NCBI GenBank assembly: GCA_023421955.1
Contig: JAEZSE010000040.1
Coordinates: forward strand, 29,749-93,748
Direction: 5' to 3'
Source: Bacillota bacterium
GTDB taxonomy: Bacteria; Bacillota; Clostridia; Christensenellales; UMGS416
Length of the DNA stretch: 64,000 nucleotides
Under the pieces are notes generated by a model that saw nothing but the letters and a program-made list of their open reading frames with translations, did no database searches and was not told the origin of the DNA. The position numbers were made by a program, and so were the translations under genes. Of this stretch, positions 23,094 through 33,002 are shown one piece after another (within the stretch, counting starts at the first letter, position 1; every line of letters starts with the position of its first letter).

Positions 23094-25724
23094 TTACTTG
23101 CTCTTGGCCATAATGGCGGCATGGGCGGCGGCCAACCTCGCGATCGGCACGCGGAACGGCGAGCACGACACGTAGTTCAGGCCGATGCTGTGGCAGAAGA
23201 TCACGGAGCCCGGATCGCCGCCATGCTCACCGCAGATGCCCAGCTTAAGACTGGATTTGACCGAGCGGCCCTTTTCAGCAGCGATCTTCATGAGGGAACC
23301 GACGCCGATCTGGTCCAGACGGGCGGTGGGATCCTGCTCATAAATCTTTGCGGTGTAGTAATCCTCCAGGATGCGGCCGGCGTCGTCACGGCTCAGACCA
23401 TAGGTCATCTGCGTGAGGTCGTTGGTGCCGAAGCTGAAGAAGTCGGCTTCCTTGGCGATTTCGTCGGCGGTCACGCAGGCGCGCGGGATCTCGATCATCG
23501 TGCCCACATGATACTCAATGGTCACGCCCTTTTCAGCCATCACGGCCTTGGCGGTCGCGTCCACGATGTTCTTGCAGAACTTCAATTCTTTCACATCGCC
23601 CACCAGCGGGATCATGATCTCGGGCACGATGTCATAGCCCTTTTCCTGGCGCACCTCGATGGCGGCCTCGATCACGGCGCGGGTCTGCATCTCGCCGATT
23701 TCCGGATAGGAAACCATCAGGCGGCAGCCGCGGTGGCCCAGCATGGGGTTTAGCTCATGCAACGAAACAACCTTGGACTTGAGTGCTTCAAAGGTCAGGC
23801 CCATTTCAACAGCCAGCGCCTTGATGTCCTCATCGTCGTGGGGCAGGAACTCGTGCAGCGGCGGGTCGAGGTAACGGATGGTGACAGGGCGCGGGCCCAT
23901 GGCCTCATAAATGCCCTTGAAGTCGCTCTTTTGCATGGGCAGCAGCTTGTTCAAAGCCTTCTTGCGCTGCTCGACGGTGTCGGCCACGATGATCTCGCGC
24001 ATGGCAGGGATGCGGTCGGCTTCGAAGAACATGTGCTCCGTGCGGGTCAGGCCGATGCCTTCGGCGCCAAACTTCACTGCCACACCGGCGTCATAGGGGG
24101 TGTCGGCGTTGGTGCGCACCTTGAGTGTGCGGAACTCATCAGCCCATTGCATGATCATGGCGAACTCATTGGTGATGCCCGCTTCCTCAGTGGGGATCGC
24201 CTCGGCATACACGTTGCCGGTGTTGCCATCGAGCGAGAGCCAGTCGCCTTCCTTGATGACCACGGAGCCTGCGGTGAACTTCTTGTTGGGCTCATCCACC
24301 TTGATGGATTCGCAACCGGCCACACAGCAGGTGCCCATGCCGCGGGCCACAACGGCCGCGTGGCTGGTCATGCCGCCGCGAGCGGTCAGGATGCCTTCGG
24401 ACACATGCATGCCCTCGATGTCTTCCGGAGAAGTCTCAAGGCGGACCAACACAACCTTTTCGCCCTTTTCAGAGGCGGCTACTGCGTCTTCGGCGGTGAA
24501 ATACACCTTGCCGCAGGCAGCACCGGGGCTGGCGGGCAGGCCCTTGGCCACAGGCTTGGCGGCCTTCAGGGCCTTGGGCTCAAAGGTGGGGTGCAGCAGC
24601 GCGTCCAGCTGCTTGGGATCGATCTTCAACAGGGCTTCTTCCTTGGTGAGCATGCCCTCAGCCACCAGGTCCACGGCAATCTTTAAAGCCGCGGCGGCGG
24701 TGCGCTTGCCATTGCGGGTCTGCAGCATGAACAGCTTGCCGCGCTCAATGGTGAACTCCATGTCCTGCATGTCGCGGTAATGCTTCTCCAGCGTATTGGC
24801 GATGCCCACGAATTGCTCGTAGACAGCGGGCTGGGTCTGCTTCAGCTGGTCGATGGGCTGGGGGGTGCGGATGCCGGCCACCACGTCTTCACCCTGGGCG
24901 TTCATCAGGAACTCGCCATAGAGCTTGGCTTCGCCGGTAGAGGGGTTGCGGGTGAAGGCCACGCCGGTGCCCGAATCGTCACCCATGTTGCCAAACACCA
25001 TTTCCTGCACGTTGACGGCGGTGCCCCAGTTGCCGGGGATTTCATTCAAGCGGCGGTACACGATGGCGCGGGGGTTATCCCAGCTGCGGAACACGGCCTT
25101 CACAGCCTCAATCAGCTGCTCCTTGGGATCCTGCGGGAAATCGCTGCCCTTCTCGGTCTTGTAGAGCGCCTTGTAGCGTTTGATGACTTCCTTGAGGTTA
25201 TCAGCGGTGAGCTCGGTGTCATACTTGACGTGGTTCTCTTCCTTCACCGCATCAAGGATGTGCTCGAACTTGGGCTTCGGCACTTCCATCACGACGTCAG
25301 AGAACATCTGGATGAACCGGCGGTAGCTGTCATAAGCAAAGCGGGGGTTGTTGGTGAGCTTGGCAAGGCCTTCCACAGCCACGTCGTTGAGGCCCAGGTT
25401 CAGGATCGTGTCCATCATACCGGGCATCGAGGCGCGGGCGCCGGAGCGCACAGACACCAGGAAGGGGTTGTTGATGTCGCCAAACTTCTTGCCGACCATC
25501 TGCTCGGTGGTGGCGAGGGCTTCATAGATCTGCGCAATGATTTCATCGGCGATCTTCTGGCCGTCCTCATAGTAACGGGTGCAGGCCTCGGTTGTCACGG
25601 TGAAGCCGCGCGGTACGGGCAGGCCAATGCTGGTCATGCCGGCCAGGTTTGCGCCCTTGCCGCCCAACAGGTTCTTGTTGTTGGGATCGCCTTCCTTGAA
25701 CAGATAGACATACTTGTGTGCCAT
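23094..25724 (-). CDS. ppdK: Pyruvate, phosphate dikinase
   Basis: 876 residues, the normal length. The enzyme interconverts pyruvate, ATP and Pi with PEP, AMP and PPi. The N-terminal ATP-grasp domain (LLGGKGANLAGM; SVRSGARASMPGMMDTILNL) is followed by the swivelling domain with the phospho-His in GGMTSHAAVVARGMG (about 455) and the C-terminal TIM barrel with LTRTEHMFF and the catalytic Cys in GICGEHGGDP. In anaerobes it often works towards pyruvate and ATP in PPi-based glycolysis. The SD is AGAGGAGG. It is monocistronic with its own promoter. Confidence 0.98.
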   Translation of the reverse strand: MAHKYVYLFKEGDPNNKNLLGGKGANLAGMTSIGLPVPRGFTVTTEACTRYYEDGQKIADEIIAQIYEALATTEQMVGKKFGDINNPFLVSVRSGARASMPGMMDTILNLGLNDVAVEGLAKLTNNPRFAYDSYRRFIQMFSDVVMEVPKPKFEHILDAVKEENHVKYDTELTADNLKEVIKRYKALYKTEKGSDFPQDPKEQLIEAVKAVFRSWDNPRAIVYRRLNEIPGNWGTAVNVQEMVFGNMGDDSGTGVAFTRNPSTGEAKLYGEFLMNAQGEDVVAGIRTPQPIDQLKQTQPAVYEQFVGIANTLEKHYRDMQDMEFTIERGKLFMLQTRNGKRTAAAALKIAVDLVAEGMLTKEEALLKIDPKQLDALLHPTFEPKALKAAKPVAKGLPASPGAACGKVYFTAEDAVAASEKGEKVVLVRLETSPEDIEGMHVSEGILTARGGMTSHAAVVARGMGTCCVAGCESIKVDEPNKKFTAGSVVIKEGDWLSLDGNTGNVYAEAIPTEEAGITNEFAMIMQWADEFRTLKVRTNADTPYDAGVAVKFGAEGIGLTRTEHMFFEADRIPAMREIIVADTVEQRKKALNKLLPMQKSDFKGIYEAMGPRPVTIRYLDPPLHEFLPHDDEDIKALAVEMGLTFEALKSKVVSLHELNPMLGHRGCRLMVSYPEIGEMQTRAVIEAAIEVRQEKGYDIVPEIMIPLVGDVKELKFCKNIVDATAKAVMAEKGVTIEYHVGTMIEIPRACVTADEIAKEADFFSFGTNDLTQMTYGLSRDDAGRILEDYYTAKIYEQDPTARLDQIGVGSLMKIAAEKGRSVKSSLKLGICGEHGGDPGSVIFCHSIGLNYVSCSPFRVPIARLAAAHAAIMAKSK

Positions 25725-25818
25725 CGGGGTTCCTCCTCTGTCTATTCACAATTTTTGCTGACACAATGATGTTATAGGGAACAAAGCATGCAACATTTAG
25801 TATCGCACGCAATTTTGT

Positions 25819-25847
25819 ATTATAAACCATGAAGATTGGTAAAGCAA
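25819..25847 (-). promoter_or_regulatory. Sigma-A promoter of ppdK
   Basis: TTGCTT (25842-25847) and TATAAT (25819-25824), 17-base spacer, about 95 bases upstream of the ATG. Confidence 0.6.
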
Positions 25848-25956
25848 CCAAGATTATGTCAAAATGCTGTTAATGTACAGCGAACGCCATGAATCATTAT
25901 GATACGAATAGCTCGTATTGAGGTACAAGATAGCTCATACCAACTTATCAGAAATA

Positions 25957-26700
25957 TCACTTCAGCTTATCCAAAAATCCATCAATCTTGTAGGTCTTCT
26001 CCAAGTGCCACTTCAAAAAGGGCCGCCACACCTGCTCCAGGTTGTCCATCACGGCCGGGGCAGGCTTAAGCACATTCATGCGCTCTATCTCCCAATCAAG
26101 CACCTGCCGCAACAGCGCGGCGGCACCGGGCAGGATGGCCTTTACATCTGCAGCCTCCGGCCTGCACGCTTCACACACCAAGCCGCCAGCGGAGACGGAA
26201 AACCATAGCTTTTCATTCAGATCCCCTCCACAGGCAGCACAGGACGAAACTTCCGGCCGAAACCCGAGGATGTCCATCGCCTTTACCTCAAAGAAGAGGC
26301 GTGCCAGCGCAGGGTTCGTCTTTTCGTCACACAGCGCAGCAAGCATACTTGTTAGCAGGTCAAACAGCTCCGGTTGGGGTTCCTCCTCATTGAGGACACT
26401 TTCGCAGAGCTCGGCAAAATAGGTGGCCAACGCCAGCCGGTCGATGTCAAATCGCAGGTTGTAATGGGCATTTTCGATGCAAGCGGTGTTCAGATAATAG
26501 CGGCAGGACCGCTCGGAAAGGCCATATTCACCCAGGGTGAATTGCTCTGTGGCAGCACGTTCGCGGCACTTGGGCCTGAGGCACCCCTTGGCAGATACGG
26601 TGATGCGGCCCTTGTCATAACTGAACAAGGTCAGGATACGGCTCGTCTCGCGGTAATTCACCGCCCGGAGCACAACGCCCCTGGTCACCAGCACGCCCAT
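25957..26700 (-). CDS. recO: DNA repair protein RecO
   Basis: 247 residues. It has an N-terminal OB fold (VTRGVVLRAVNYRETSRILT), a helical middle and a zinc finger (CAACGG about 154, CEAC about 175). RecO works with RecR and RecF to load RecA on SSB-coated single-stranded DNA. The ATG begins one base after the era stop; it is last of the yqfC-to-recO run. The usual Firmicute order era-recO is kept. A 230-base gap separates it from ppdK, whose transcription starts there. Confidence 0.95.
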   Translation of the reverse strand: MGVLVTRGVVLRAVNYRETSRILTLFSYDKGRITVSAKGCLRPKCRERAATEQFTLGEYGLSERSCRYYLNTACIENAHYNLRFDIDRLALATYFAELCESVLNEEEPQPELFDLLTSMLAALCDEKTNPALARLFFEVKAMDILGFRPEVSSCAACGGDLNEKLWFSVSAGGLVCEACRPEAADVKAILPGAAALLRQVLDWEIERMNVLKPAPAVMDNLEQVWRPFLKWHLEKTYKIDGFLDKLK

Positions 26701-26701
26701 A

Positions 26702-27607
26702 CTATTGCAAATCGCGGCTGTCGTAGCCCAGGTCTCGCATTGCCGTGGGGCTATCGCGCCAGCCCTCTTTCACCTTCACCCACAGCTGCAGATGCACCGG
26801 CGCGCCCAGAATGCCCTGCAACTCCCGCCGGGCCTGTGTGCCAATGAGCTTGAGCATGCTGCCCTGACGGCCAATGATGATGGCCTTGTGGGTCTGCCTC
26901 TCACAATAGATGTTGGCGTCGATCTCGATCTTGCCTTCTTCATCTGGCTTCATGGAGAGCACCTCCACGCCAATGCCGTGGGGCACTTCCTCCAGCAGCT
27001 GGTTGATCAGCTTCTCGCGGACGATCTCTGCCACGATCTTGAACTCCGGCTGATCGGTGTAATCGTCTGCCTCAAAATACATCGGGCCTTCAGGCAACAA
27101 ATCCAGCAGCAGCTTTTTCAGGATTTCCACACCGTCACCAGTCTTGGCGGAAAGCGGTACGATATCCTTGATATAAGGCAGCTTGCTCAACTCCACCATG
27201 CGCGGGAGCAGCTCCTTTTTATCGATCTTGTCGATCTTGTTGAGCACGGCGATCACCGGCACACCGACATCCTTCACGCTTTCCAGCACGGCGCGGTCAC
27301 CGGCTCCCGTGGGCTCGGACGCGTCAAATACCGCCAGCACGGCGTCCACACCATCCAGCGCGGAGCGGACAGACTGCACCATGTATTCACCCAGGCGGGT
27401 GCGGGGCTTGTGCAAACCCGGCGTGTCCACAAAAACCATCTGGTAGCCCTCGCCGGTGAGCACACCACGGATCGTGTTGCGCGTGGTCTGCGGCCGGTCG
27501 GAAACGATGGCCACCTTTTCGCCCACCAGGGCGTTTAAAAGCGTGGACTTACCGGCATTGCTGCGGCCGGTCAGGGTGATGAAGCCGGAATGAAATGTGT
27601 CGCTCAT
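26702..27607 (-). CDS. era: GTPase Era
   Basis: 301 residues. The GTPase domain has G1 GRSNAGKST (14-22), G3 DTPG and G4 NKID; the C-terminal KH domain contains IIIGRQGSMLKLIG, which binds the 3' end of 16S rRNA. Era is needed for maturation of the small ribosomal subunit, matching its neighbour YbeY. Length is normal. Between era and cdd lies a 135-base gap filled with two repeat hairpins, the only real break in this otherwise tight cluster. Confidence 0.97.
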   Translation of the reverse strand: MSDTFHSGFITLTGRSNAGKSTLLNALVGEKVAIVSDRPQTTRNTIRGVLTGEGYQMVFVDTPGLHKPRTRLGEYMVQSVRSALDGVDAVLAVFDASEPTGAGDRAVLESVKDVGVPVIAVLNKIDKIDKKELLPRMVELSKLPYIKDIVPLSAKTGDGVEILKKLLLDLLPEGPMYFEADDYTDQPEFKIVAEIVREKLINQLLEEVPHGIGVEVLSMKPDEEGKIEIDANIYCERQTHKAIIIGRQGSMLKLIGTQARRELQGILGAPVHLQLWVKVKEGWRDSPTAMRDLGYDSRDLQ

Positions 27608-27624
27608 ATTATCCTCTTTGATAA

Positions 27625-27742
27625 TCCCCCTCCGGCTTCGCCGGTATCCCCCTTCACAAGGGGGATTCTAGTGCGTTTCTATCCAGCTACAAAGTGATAG
27701 AACGATACTTGTGCCCCCCTTCTGAAGGGGGCGGGGGGGGAT
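27625..27742. repeat. Two-stem palindromic repeat between cdd and era
   Basis: 27625-27668 contains stem 1 CCGGC-TTC-GCCGG and stem 2 ATCCCCCTT-CAC-AAGGGGGAT. A second partial unit, CCCCCCTTCTGAAGGGGG with a G-run, is at 27712-27741. The first is nearly identical to the reverse complement of 41374-41420. Confidence 0.75.
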
Positions 27743-28138
27743 TTATTTCTCTATTTCAAACTCCGTAAACGCTTTCGGCAGCAATTCGCTCAATGCCGCC
27801 TCTTCCCAACCGCCGGTTTCTCCGGCAGCAATCACTATCAAGCCCGGAGCGAATTCCACCAGCGCCTGCCGGCACACACCGCATGGCCATGCGGGCTTAT
27901 TGCCGTCGCAAGCCACGGCAACGGTGGTGAACTCCCTCTCCCCTGCCGCTACAGCAGTAAAGAGGGCCGTGCGCTCGGCGCAGCAGGTGGGCGTGAAGGA
28001 GGCGCTTTCCACATTGCAGCCCGTATAAATCTTTCCGCTTTTGGCCACCAGGCATGCGCCCACCTTAAATCCTGAATAGGGAGAGTATGCATTCAGGCGG
28101 GCCTGTCGGGCTTTTTCCACGAGCTCAGCTGCAGTCAT
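27743..28138 (-). CDS. cdd: Cytidine deaminase
   Basis: 131 residues, the short tetrameric type. The catalytic Glu and zinc Cys are in CCAERTA (about 53-59) and the other two zinc Cys in PCGVCRQ (about 88-94). It salvages cytidine and deoxycytidine by deamination to uridine forms. The ATG overlaps the ybeY stop (ATGA). Its place between ybeY and era is the usual Firmicute one, though dgkA, often found here, is missing. Confidence 0.96.
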   Translation of the reverse strand: MTAAELVEKARQARLNAYSPYSGFKVGACLVAKSGKIYTGCNVESASFTPTCCAERTALFTAVAAGEREFTTVAVACDGNKPAWPCGVCRQALVEFAPGLIVIAAGETGGWEEAALSELLPKAFTEFEIEK

Positions 28139-28626
28139 GCTTGATCCCCCTGCCTTGCCAGGCCCAGTGAGGCCAGCACAGCTTCCTCAGCTTCGCGCAT
28201 GGCTTGGCGCTGGCTTTCCTCCTCATGGTCATGACCCATCAAATGCAATGCGCCGTGCACAGCCAGAAAGGCTGCCTCGCGCCCGACGCTGTGGCCGTAT
28301 TCCTCCGCCTGCCGTTCGATTGCCGGCATGGAAATCACGATGTCGCCCAGCACCACCTCACCGGTCTCCGGATCCACATCCACATCGGTGATCTGCTGGC
28401 CCAGCTCCAGCATCGGGAAACTGAGCACATCGGTGGCCCGATCGATGCCCCGGTGCTCCACATTGAGCTCGCGGATGGATTCGTCGCCCACAATCAGCAA
28501 CCCGATTTGTGCCTTCTCAGGACCACCGGCATGCCGCACCGCTGCGCAGATGGCGGCGGTGACGGAATCATTCAGGTGGGAAAACCTTTCGAGACCTTCT
28601 TCAACATCCAGCAGGATTCTCACCAT
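28135..28626 (-). CDS. ybeY: Endoribonuclease YbeY
   Basis: 163 residues. The metal-binding motif HGALHLMGHDH has the three His at 124, 128 and 134 in the family's H-x3-H-x5-H pattern. YbeY takes part in 16S rRNA 3' maturation and ribosome quality control, in step with Era. The ATG overlaps the end of pgpH by 7 bases and the gene overlaps cdd by 4, so translation is coupled through the run. Confidence 0.96.
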   Translation of the reverse strand: MVRILLDVEEGLERFSHLNDSVTAAICAAVRHAGGPEKAQIGLLIVGDESIRELNVEHRGIDRATDVLSFPMLELGQQITDVDVDPETGEVVLGDIVISMPAIERQAEEYGHSVGREAAFLAVHGALHLMGHDHEEESQRQAMREAEEAVLASLGLARQGDQA

Positions 28627-30794
28627 TTGGCAGTCTCCTCCTTCTTGACAGGCTCTGTGGCGGGATAACTGACCCGCTCATGAAACACGCCGCCCAGCAC
28701 CTTGCGGAACTCACCGGAGATCAGGCTGATGTCACGGAGGGTCAGGTCGCAATCGTCCAGTTGACCATCTTCGAGCTTCAGATTCACAATGTGTTGGATG
28801 AACTCATCCAGCTTTTCCTGGGAATGATCCTTCAGCGTGCGGGCACCAGCTTCCACAGAATCGGCCAGCATGATAATGGCGGCTTCCCTGGTCTGCGGTT
28901 TTGGCCCGGCGTAGCGGAAATCATCCAGCGAGACGGTCTCCCCCTCCTTGGCTTGCTTCACAGCCTTGTGGTAGAAGAACATCACCGGTGTGGTGCCATG
29001 GTGCTGCAGGACGATGTCCTGCACCTGCTCGGGCAACCCGTATTTGATCGCGATCTCCAGCCCGTCCTTGGTGTGGGCAGTGAGGATGCGCTTGGAAAGC
29101 TCCGGTGTGATCGAATCATGGGGGCTATCGCCGCCCAATTGGTTCTCTGTAAAGAAATAGGGCCGCAGCACCTTGCCCACATCGTGGTAATAGGCGCCGG
29201 TGCGGGTGAGCAGCGCGTTGGCGCCAACGGCTTCGGCGGCGCTTTCGGCCAGGTTGCCCACCACAATGCTATGGTGATAGGTGCCGGGGGCTTCCACCAG
29301 CAAGCGTTTGAGCAGCGGGTGGTTGGGGTTGCCAAGCTCCAGCAGGCGCATCGGCGTGACCACCTTGAAGAGGAACTCCCACAGCGGAAGCGTACCCAGG
29401 CAGAGCATGGCACTGACCAGGCCGCCGGCCAGGCTGATGCCAAAATCCTTGAGGATGGTCTGCCAGTCCAGCGCCGTGACCAGATCCACCGCTGCAATTA
29501 CCATTGCGGATACAAATCCGGTCACAATGCCCGAAAGCATCAGCGTGGATCGGTGCGGGGAATGGCGGATCACAAAGAGCGCCGCCGCACCACCCACAAG
29601 CGCAGAAATGGCAGCCGGCATTGCAGCAGACGTAAACACACCATTGCTGTCACTGCCAGCAATCACGCCGGCAAAAAGAGCAAGCACCGGATTGACTGTG
29701 AAGGCCAACCGCTGGCTGATGAGCACCGAGACCAGCATGACCCCGGCAGTGGAGAGCAGGAAGTAATAGTGCAGCGAACGCCCCGCCCACATCGCCGCCA
29801 CAGTGAGCGACAGGATGATGCTGAGCAGCAACAGCCGGCGGAAGCTCAGGAAGGTCTCCCGCTCGAAGAAGATGAGCGTGAACCACACAAGCAAAAGCAG
29901 GATCGCCGTGAACGCGCCCACGCCCACATACATTAGGATGTGCGGGTCGCTTTCATCCAGCATGCCGAGCTTACGTAGCAGCTCGATCTGGGCCTCGGTG
30001 ACCGGGTGGCCGTTCTGCACAATGATCTGGTCCTGGCGGACGGTCTCGGGATGCACATCGGTTGCTGCCTTCTGGCGGGCTTCGGCGGTGGCTTCCTCAT
30101 CAAAAATGAAGTTGGGTTTGAGATAAGTGGAAACAATGTTCATGCCAAGCCGTTGCGCGTCGTCGTCAAAGCGGTTCAACGGGTTGATCAGCTCGGTGTT
30201 CACCGCTGACATCCGGTCTTGCAGATAGTCGGGCTTGATGCCGCTTTTCAGCGCCTGGGTGACAAGCACGATGATTTTATCTTTCAATTCCTCCAGGGTC
30301 TTTGCGGAGCCCAGGATGATGTAGCGCACGTCGTCGTCGGTAAAGCTTCCCGGAAGCGCCTCATGGCACTGCTGCAGAAAATAGTCAGTGAATTGGGTCT
30401 TGCCTGTGTCATCGCGATATGCCATTGATGCTGCCTTGTCTTCCAGCTTGTTGATCTCGGCGATGCCGCTTTTCCGCACTTCGTCAATGGCAGTGAAACA
30501 ATCCTCAATCTTGTTGAGCACATCCAGTGTGATGGCATCGTCCTGCCGGTATTTGTCCGGCACGCTGTCTATGGCTGCCTGCCGGAGCTTATTGGTGGTG
30601 ATGTCATCTACCACGTCACGGGTGGCTTTGATGTCTTCCCTGGCGATGTCGCCCACAGCCAACACATGGCGCCTCGGGATCACGTTGAGCATCACCACCG
30701 CCACAATGACCAGCCAGCAGGCCAGCCCCATCACGACGCGGCCAATGACTGCCCTGGCGGGCAATTTCGCGGGTTTGCCATTTTGCTGGTTCAC
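28620..30794 (-). CDS. pgpH: PgpH-type 7TM-HD phosphohydrolase (c-di-AMP phosphodiesterase)
   Basis: 724 residues. One N-terminal helix (about 15-33), an extracellular 7TMR-HDED domain (about 40-270), seven membrane helices (about 280-480) and a cytoplasmic HD domain with HHSIVVGNLAE, YHDVGKVLRP and LQHHGTTP. Homologues degrade c-di-AMP, controlling osmotic balance and wall stress. The start is GTG 30794, overlapping the phoH stop (GTGA). Context with phoH and ybeY is standard for Firmicutes. Confidence 0.93.
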   Translation of the reverse strand: MNQQNGKPAKLPARAVIGRVVMGLACWLVIVAVVMLNVIPRRHVLAVGDIAREDIKATRDVVDDITTNKLRQAAIDSVPDKYRQDDAITLDVLNKIEDCFTAIDEVRKSGIAEINKLEDKAASMAYRDDTGKTQFTDYFLQQCHEALPGSFTDDDVRYIILGSAKTLEELKDKIIVLVTQALKSGIKPDYLQDRMSAVNTELINPLNRFDDDAQRLGMNIVSTYLKPNFIFDEEATAEARQKAATDVHPETVRQDQIIVQNGHPVTEAQIELLRKLGMLDESDPHILMYVGVGAFTAILLLLVWFTLIFFERETFLSFRRLLLLSIILSLTVAAMWAGRSLHYYFLLSTAGVMLVSVLISQRLAFTVNPVLALFAGVIAGSDSNGVFTSAAMPAAISALVGGAAALFVIRHSPHRSTLMLSGIVTGFVSAMVIAAVDLVTALDWQTILKDFGISLAGGLVSAMLCLGTLPLWEFLFKVVTPMRLLELGNPNHPLLKRLLVEAPGTYHHSIVVGNLAESAAEAVGANALLTRTGAYYHDVGKVLRPYFFTENQLGGDSPHDSITPELSKRILTAHTKDGLEIAIKYGLPEQVQDIVLQHHGTTPVMFFYHKAVKQAKEGETVSLDDFRYAGPKPQTREAAIIMLADSVEAGARTLKDHSQEKLDEFIQHIVNLKLEDGQLDDCDLTLRDISLISGEFRKVLGGVFHERVSYPATEPVKKEETAKW

Positions 30795-31807
30795 TTGCGC
30801 CTTCCTTCACGCTCGGCCGGATGCTGCGGGTGTTGCGGCGGCTTTCTGCTGCTGTGCTGTTCGTATGCCTTGATGATACTTTGCACAAGCTCGTGGCGCA
30901 CCACGTCGCGGGCGGTCAGGTTCACCACGGCGATGTCCGGTACATTGCGGAGCACCTCCACGGCGTCCACCAGCCCCGACCGCTTGTCCGGCGGCAGGTC
31001 GATCTGGGTTACGTCGCCGTTGATGATCATCCGGGAACCCTGGCCCAGGCGGGTCAGGAACATCTTCATTTGCTCGACAGTTGTGTTTTGCGCCTCGTCC
31101 AGGATCACGAAGGCGTCGTTCAGTGTGCGTCCGCGCATATAGGCCATCGGCGCAACCTCAATCACGCCGCGCTCCAGCAGCCTTGCGTAGGCCTCGGTGC
31201 CGATCATCTCATACAGCGCGTCATATAATGGCCTTAAGTAGGGATCCACCTTGTTTTGCAGGTCACCAGGCAGAAAGCCCAGCTTCTCACCGGCTTCCAC
31301 CGCCGGGCGGGTGAGCACGATGCGGCTGATCTCCTTGTTTTTGAGCGCAACCACCGCCATCGCCATGGCCAGATAGGTCTTACCTGTGCCCGCGGGGCCC
31401 ACGGCAAACACCAGTGTGTTGGCCCGAACGGCGTTCACCAGCTTCTTTTGGCCCACCGTTTTGCACTTGATCTGCTTGCCCCGGTGCGTCACGATCAACA
31501 CGTCGGTCATAATCTCGGTGATCAGGTTGGCGTTGCCTTCCCGCGCCAGCTCGATCGCATACCGGATGCGGCCCTTGTCGATGTTCTCGCGGCTTTTCAG
31601 CATGTCGCCCAGCTTGTCGATCACCTCGGCGGCCAGCTCTACGCCCTGCGGGAGCCCGGCGATCACCAGGTCGCTGTCGCGCGGGGAGATACGCACATCC
31701 AGCTCGCTCTCCATTGTCTTGAGGTTCTCGTCAAAATTCCCGAAAAGCGCCGCAACTTCCTCATTGGAACCCATGCGGATGCGCTTTTCCACTCTTTCGT
31801 CCGTCAA
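30791..31807 (-). CDS. PhoH-family ATPase
   Basis: 338 residues. The N-terminal part is followed by a P-loop NTPase with Walker A GPAGTGKTY (about 138) and Walker B VILDEAQNTT; the C-terminus is Pro/His/Arg-rich. PhoH proteins are ATP-binding proteins linked to RNA metabolism through their constant neighbour ybeY; the exact role is open. The start is TTG 31807 with the SD AGGAGG. The stop is coupled to pgpH. Confidence 0.93.
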   Translation of the reverse strand: MTDERVEKRIRMGSNEEVAALFGNFDENLKTMESELDVRISPRDSDLVIAGLPQGVELAAEVIDKLGDMLKSRENIDKGRIRYAIELAREGNANLITEIMTDVLIVTHRGKQIKCKTVGQKKLVNAVRANTLVFAVGPAGTGKTYLAMAMAVVALKNKEISRIVLTRPAVEAGEKLGFLPGDLQNKVDPYLRPLYDALYEMIGTEAYARLLERGVIEVAPMAYMRGRTLNDAFVILDEAQNTTVEQMKMFLTRLGQGSRMIINGDVTQIDLPPDKRSGLVDAVEVLRNVPDIAVVNLTARDVVRHELVQSIIKAYEQHSSRKPPQHPQHPAEREGRRK

Positions 31808-31826
31808 CCGGCTTTCCTCCTGCTGT

Positions 31827-33002
31827 TCAACTCACCGGCGTTTCCACCGCGATGTTTACCAAAGTCTCAATGAACACCCTTACTAGGATGGACCCATTCT
31901 CATAAACATAATCGGTGCGGCTACCTAAAACCTGGGCACCCTGCGGCACTGCTGCCAGCGCGCTGTTCAGCGCCTGTTGCAGCGATTTGTCCAAAGCAGC
32001 CTGGAAGCTTTTCTCCTCGGTTGCGCTTACCGCCTCATAATACTGCGTGGTAACCAGCCGTGGCCCTTTGAGCCCCTGCCCCAGCAGGTATTGGGCGGTT
32101 TCCTCGGTGTCATAGAGCGCGAAGCCCTCCGGGCCATGCCCGCCGATGGGGACTGTATACCCGGCAAACTCCAGCCGCTGCCGGGCTGTCGTGTTGCCGG
32201 TGCGGCGGTTTTTCGCCGTAAACAACGGCGCTTCCGCCCGGCCCTCAGCCCACACGCTGGCCATCACCTCAGCCCTGGCGTGGGTCAGCCGAACCCCATC
32301 CGCTTCCGTCACTTCACTTGCTATCAGCACCTGCCCCCGCCGCACCGTGTCGCCGGAGGCAACCCTGGGGGTGCCGTCATACACAACAACCTTGCGCACC
32401 ACGCCGTCACGGGTGGCGCTGAGGTTGCAGGGAGTCTTTTTGTCAATCAGCTGTGGCGGCTGCACGCCTTCCACCACGTTCACTGTGGCCACCACGCCGT
32501 TTACGCGCACAGCGGCGAACGAGATCTCACCAAGCCGCAGCATCAACTGGGTTTCCACTGTGTGCAGATCCAACATCGATTTGCCCACACCGGGCTTGAG
32601 ACCCTGTGAACCGGCAATCTCCAGCACCCTGGCTTCCAGCCCGGGCTGGGTGCAGCCGGTCACGCGAACATCCAGAATGAACAGGTTCACCATTCCCAGG
32701 GCCAAAACGCAGGCAGCCATCCCAATCACAAATGCCAACCGCTTGGTGGCAGCGCCCGCAATTGCCGGCATGCCGGTGCTGGATAGCTCCACAACTCTAA
32801 GCGGTCTGTTATGGGCCAGCTTCAGGAGTCGTGTATAGTCGCGCCAGTTCACCACAGCGGTGAGCCGGCTGTAACCATCCCGCTCCAGCCGTTGAAGCCG
32901 GATGCCCTGCTCCGCTGCATCGCTGACGAACTGCAGAAGCTTCAATCCTTCAACCTTGATTGTAACACACCCAACCAAGAATTTCCACAACCACGCCTTC
33001 AA
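31827..33002 (-). CDS. yqfD: Sporulation protein YqfD
   Basis: 391 residues. An N-terminal domain with WKFLVGCVTIKVEG and a conserved 'LLxxAxxGI' pattern, one membrane helix at about 88-108 (LAFVIGMAACVLALGMVNLF), and a large outer domain with DVRVTGCTQPGLE, like the family. YqfD is made in the mother cell during sporulation (sigma-E regulon in Bacillus); its molecular role is not known. The start is TTG 33002, overlapping the yqfC stop (TTGA). Confidence 0.93.
   Translation of the reverse strand: MKAWLWKFLVGCVTIKVEGLKLLQFVSDAAEQGIRLQRLERDGYSRLTAVVNWRDYTRLLKLAHNRPLRVVELSSTGMPAIAGAATKRLAFVIGMAACVLALGMVNLFILDVRVTGCTQPGLEARVLEIAGSQGLKPGVGKSMLDLHTVETQLMLRLGEISFAAVRVNGVVATVNVVEGVQPPQLIDKKTPCNLSATRDGVVRKVVVYDGTPRVASGDTVRRGQVLIASEVTEADGVRLTHARAEVMASVWAEGRAEAPLFTAKNRRTGNTTARQRLEFAGYTVPIGGHGPEGFALYDTEETAQYLLGQGLKGPRLVTTQYYEAVSATEEKSFQAALDKSLQQALNSALAAVPQGAQVLGSRTDYVYENGSILVRVFIETLVNIAVETPVS

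Noticed and set aside
23757..24686. 309-codon plus-strand open frame opposite ppdK
   Set aside because: Antisense shadow with His/Gly/Ala-rich low complexity; ppdK is certain on the other strand.
28680..29936. 418-codon plus-strand open frame opposite pgpH
   Set aside because: Antisense shadow; no SD or domain, and pgpH is well supported.
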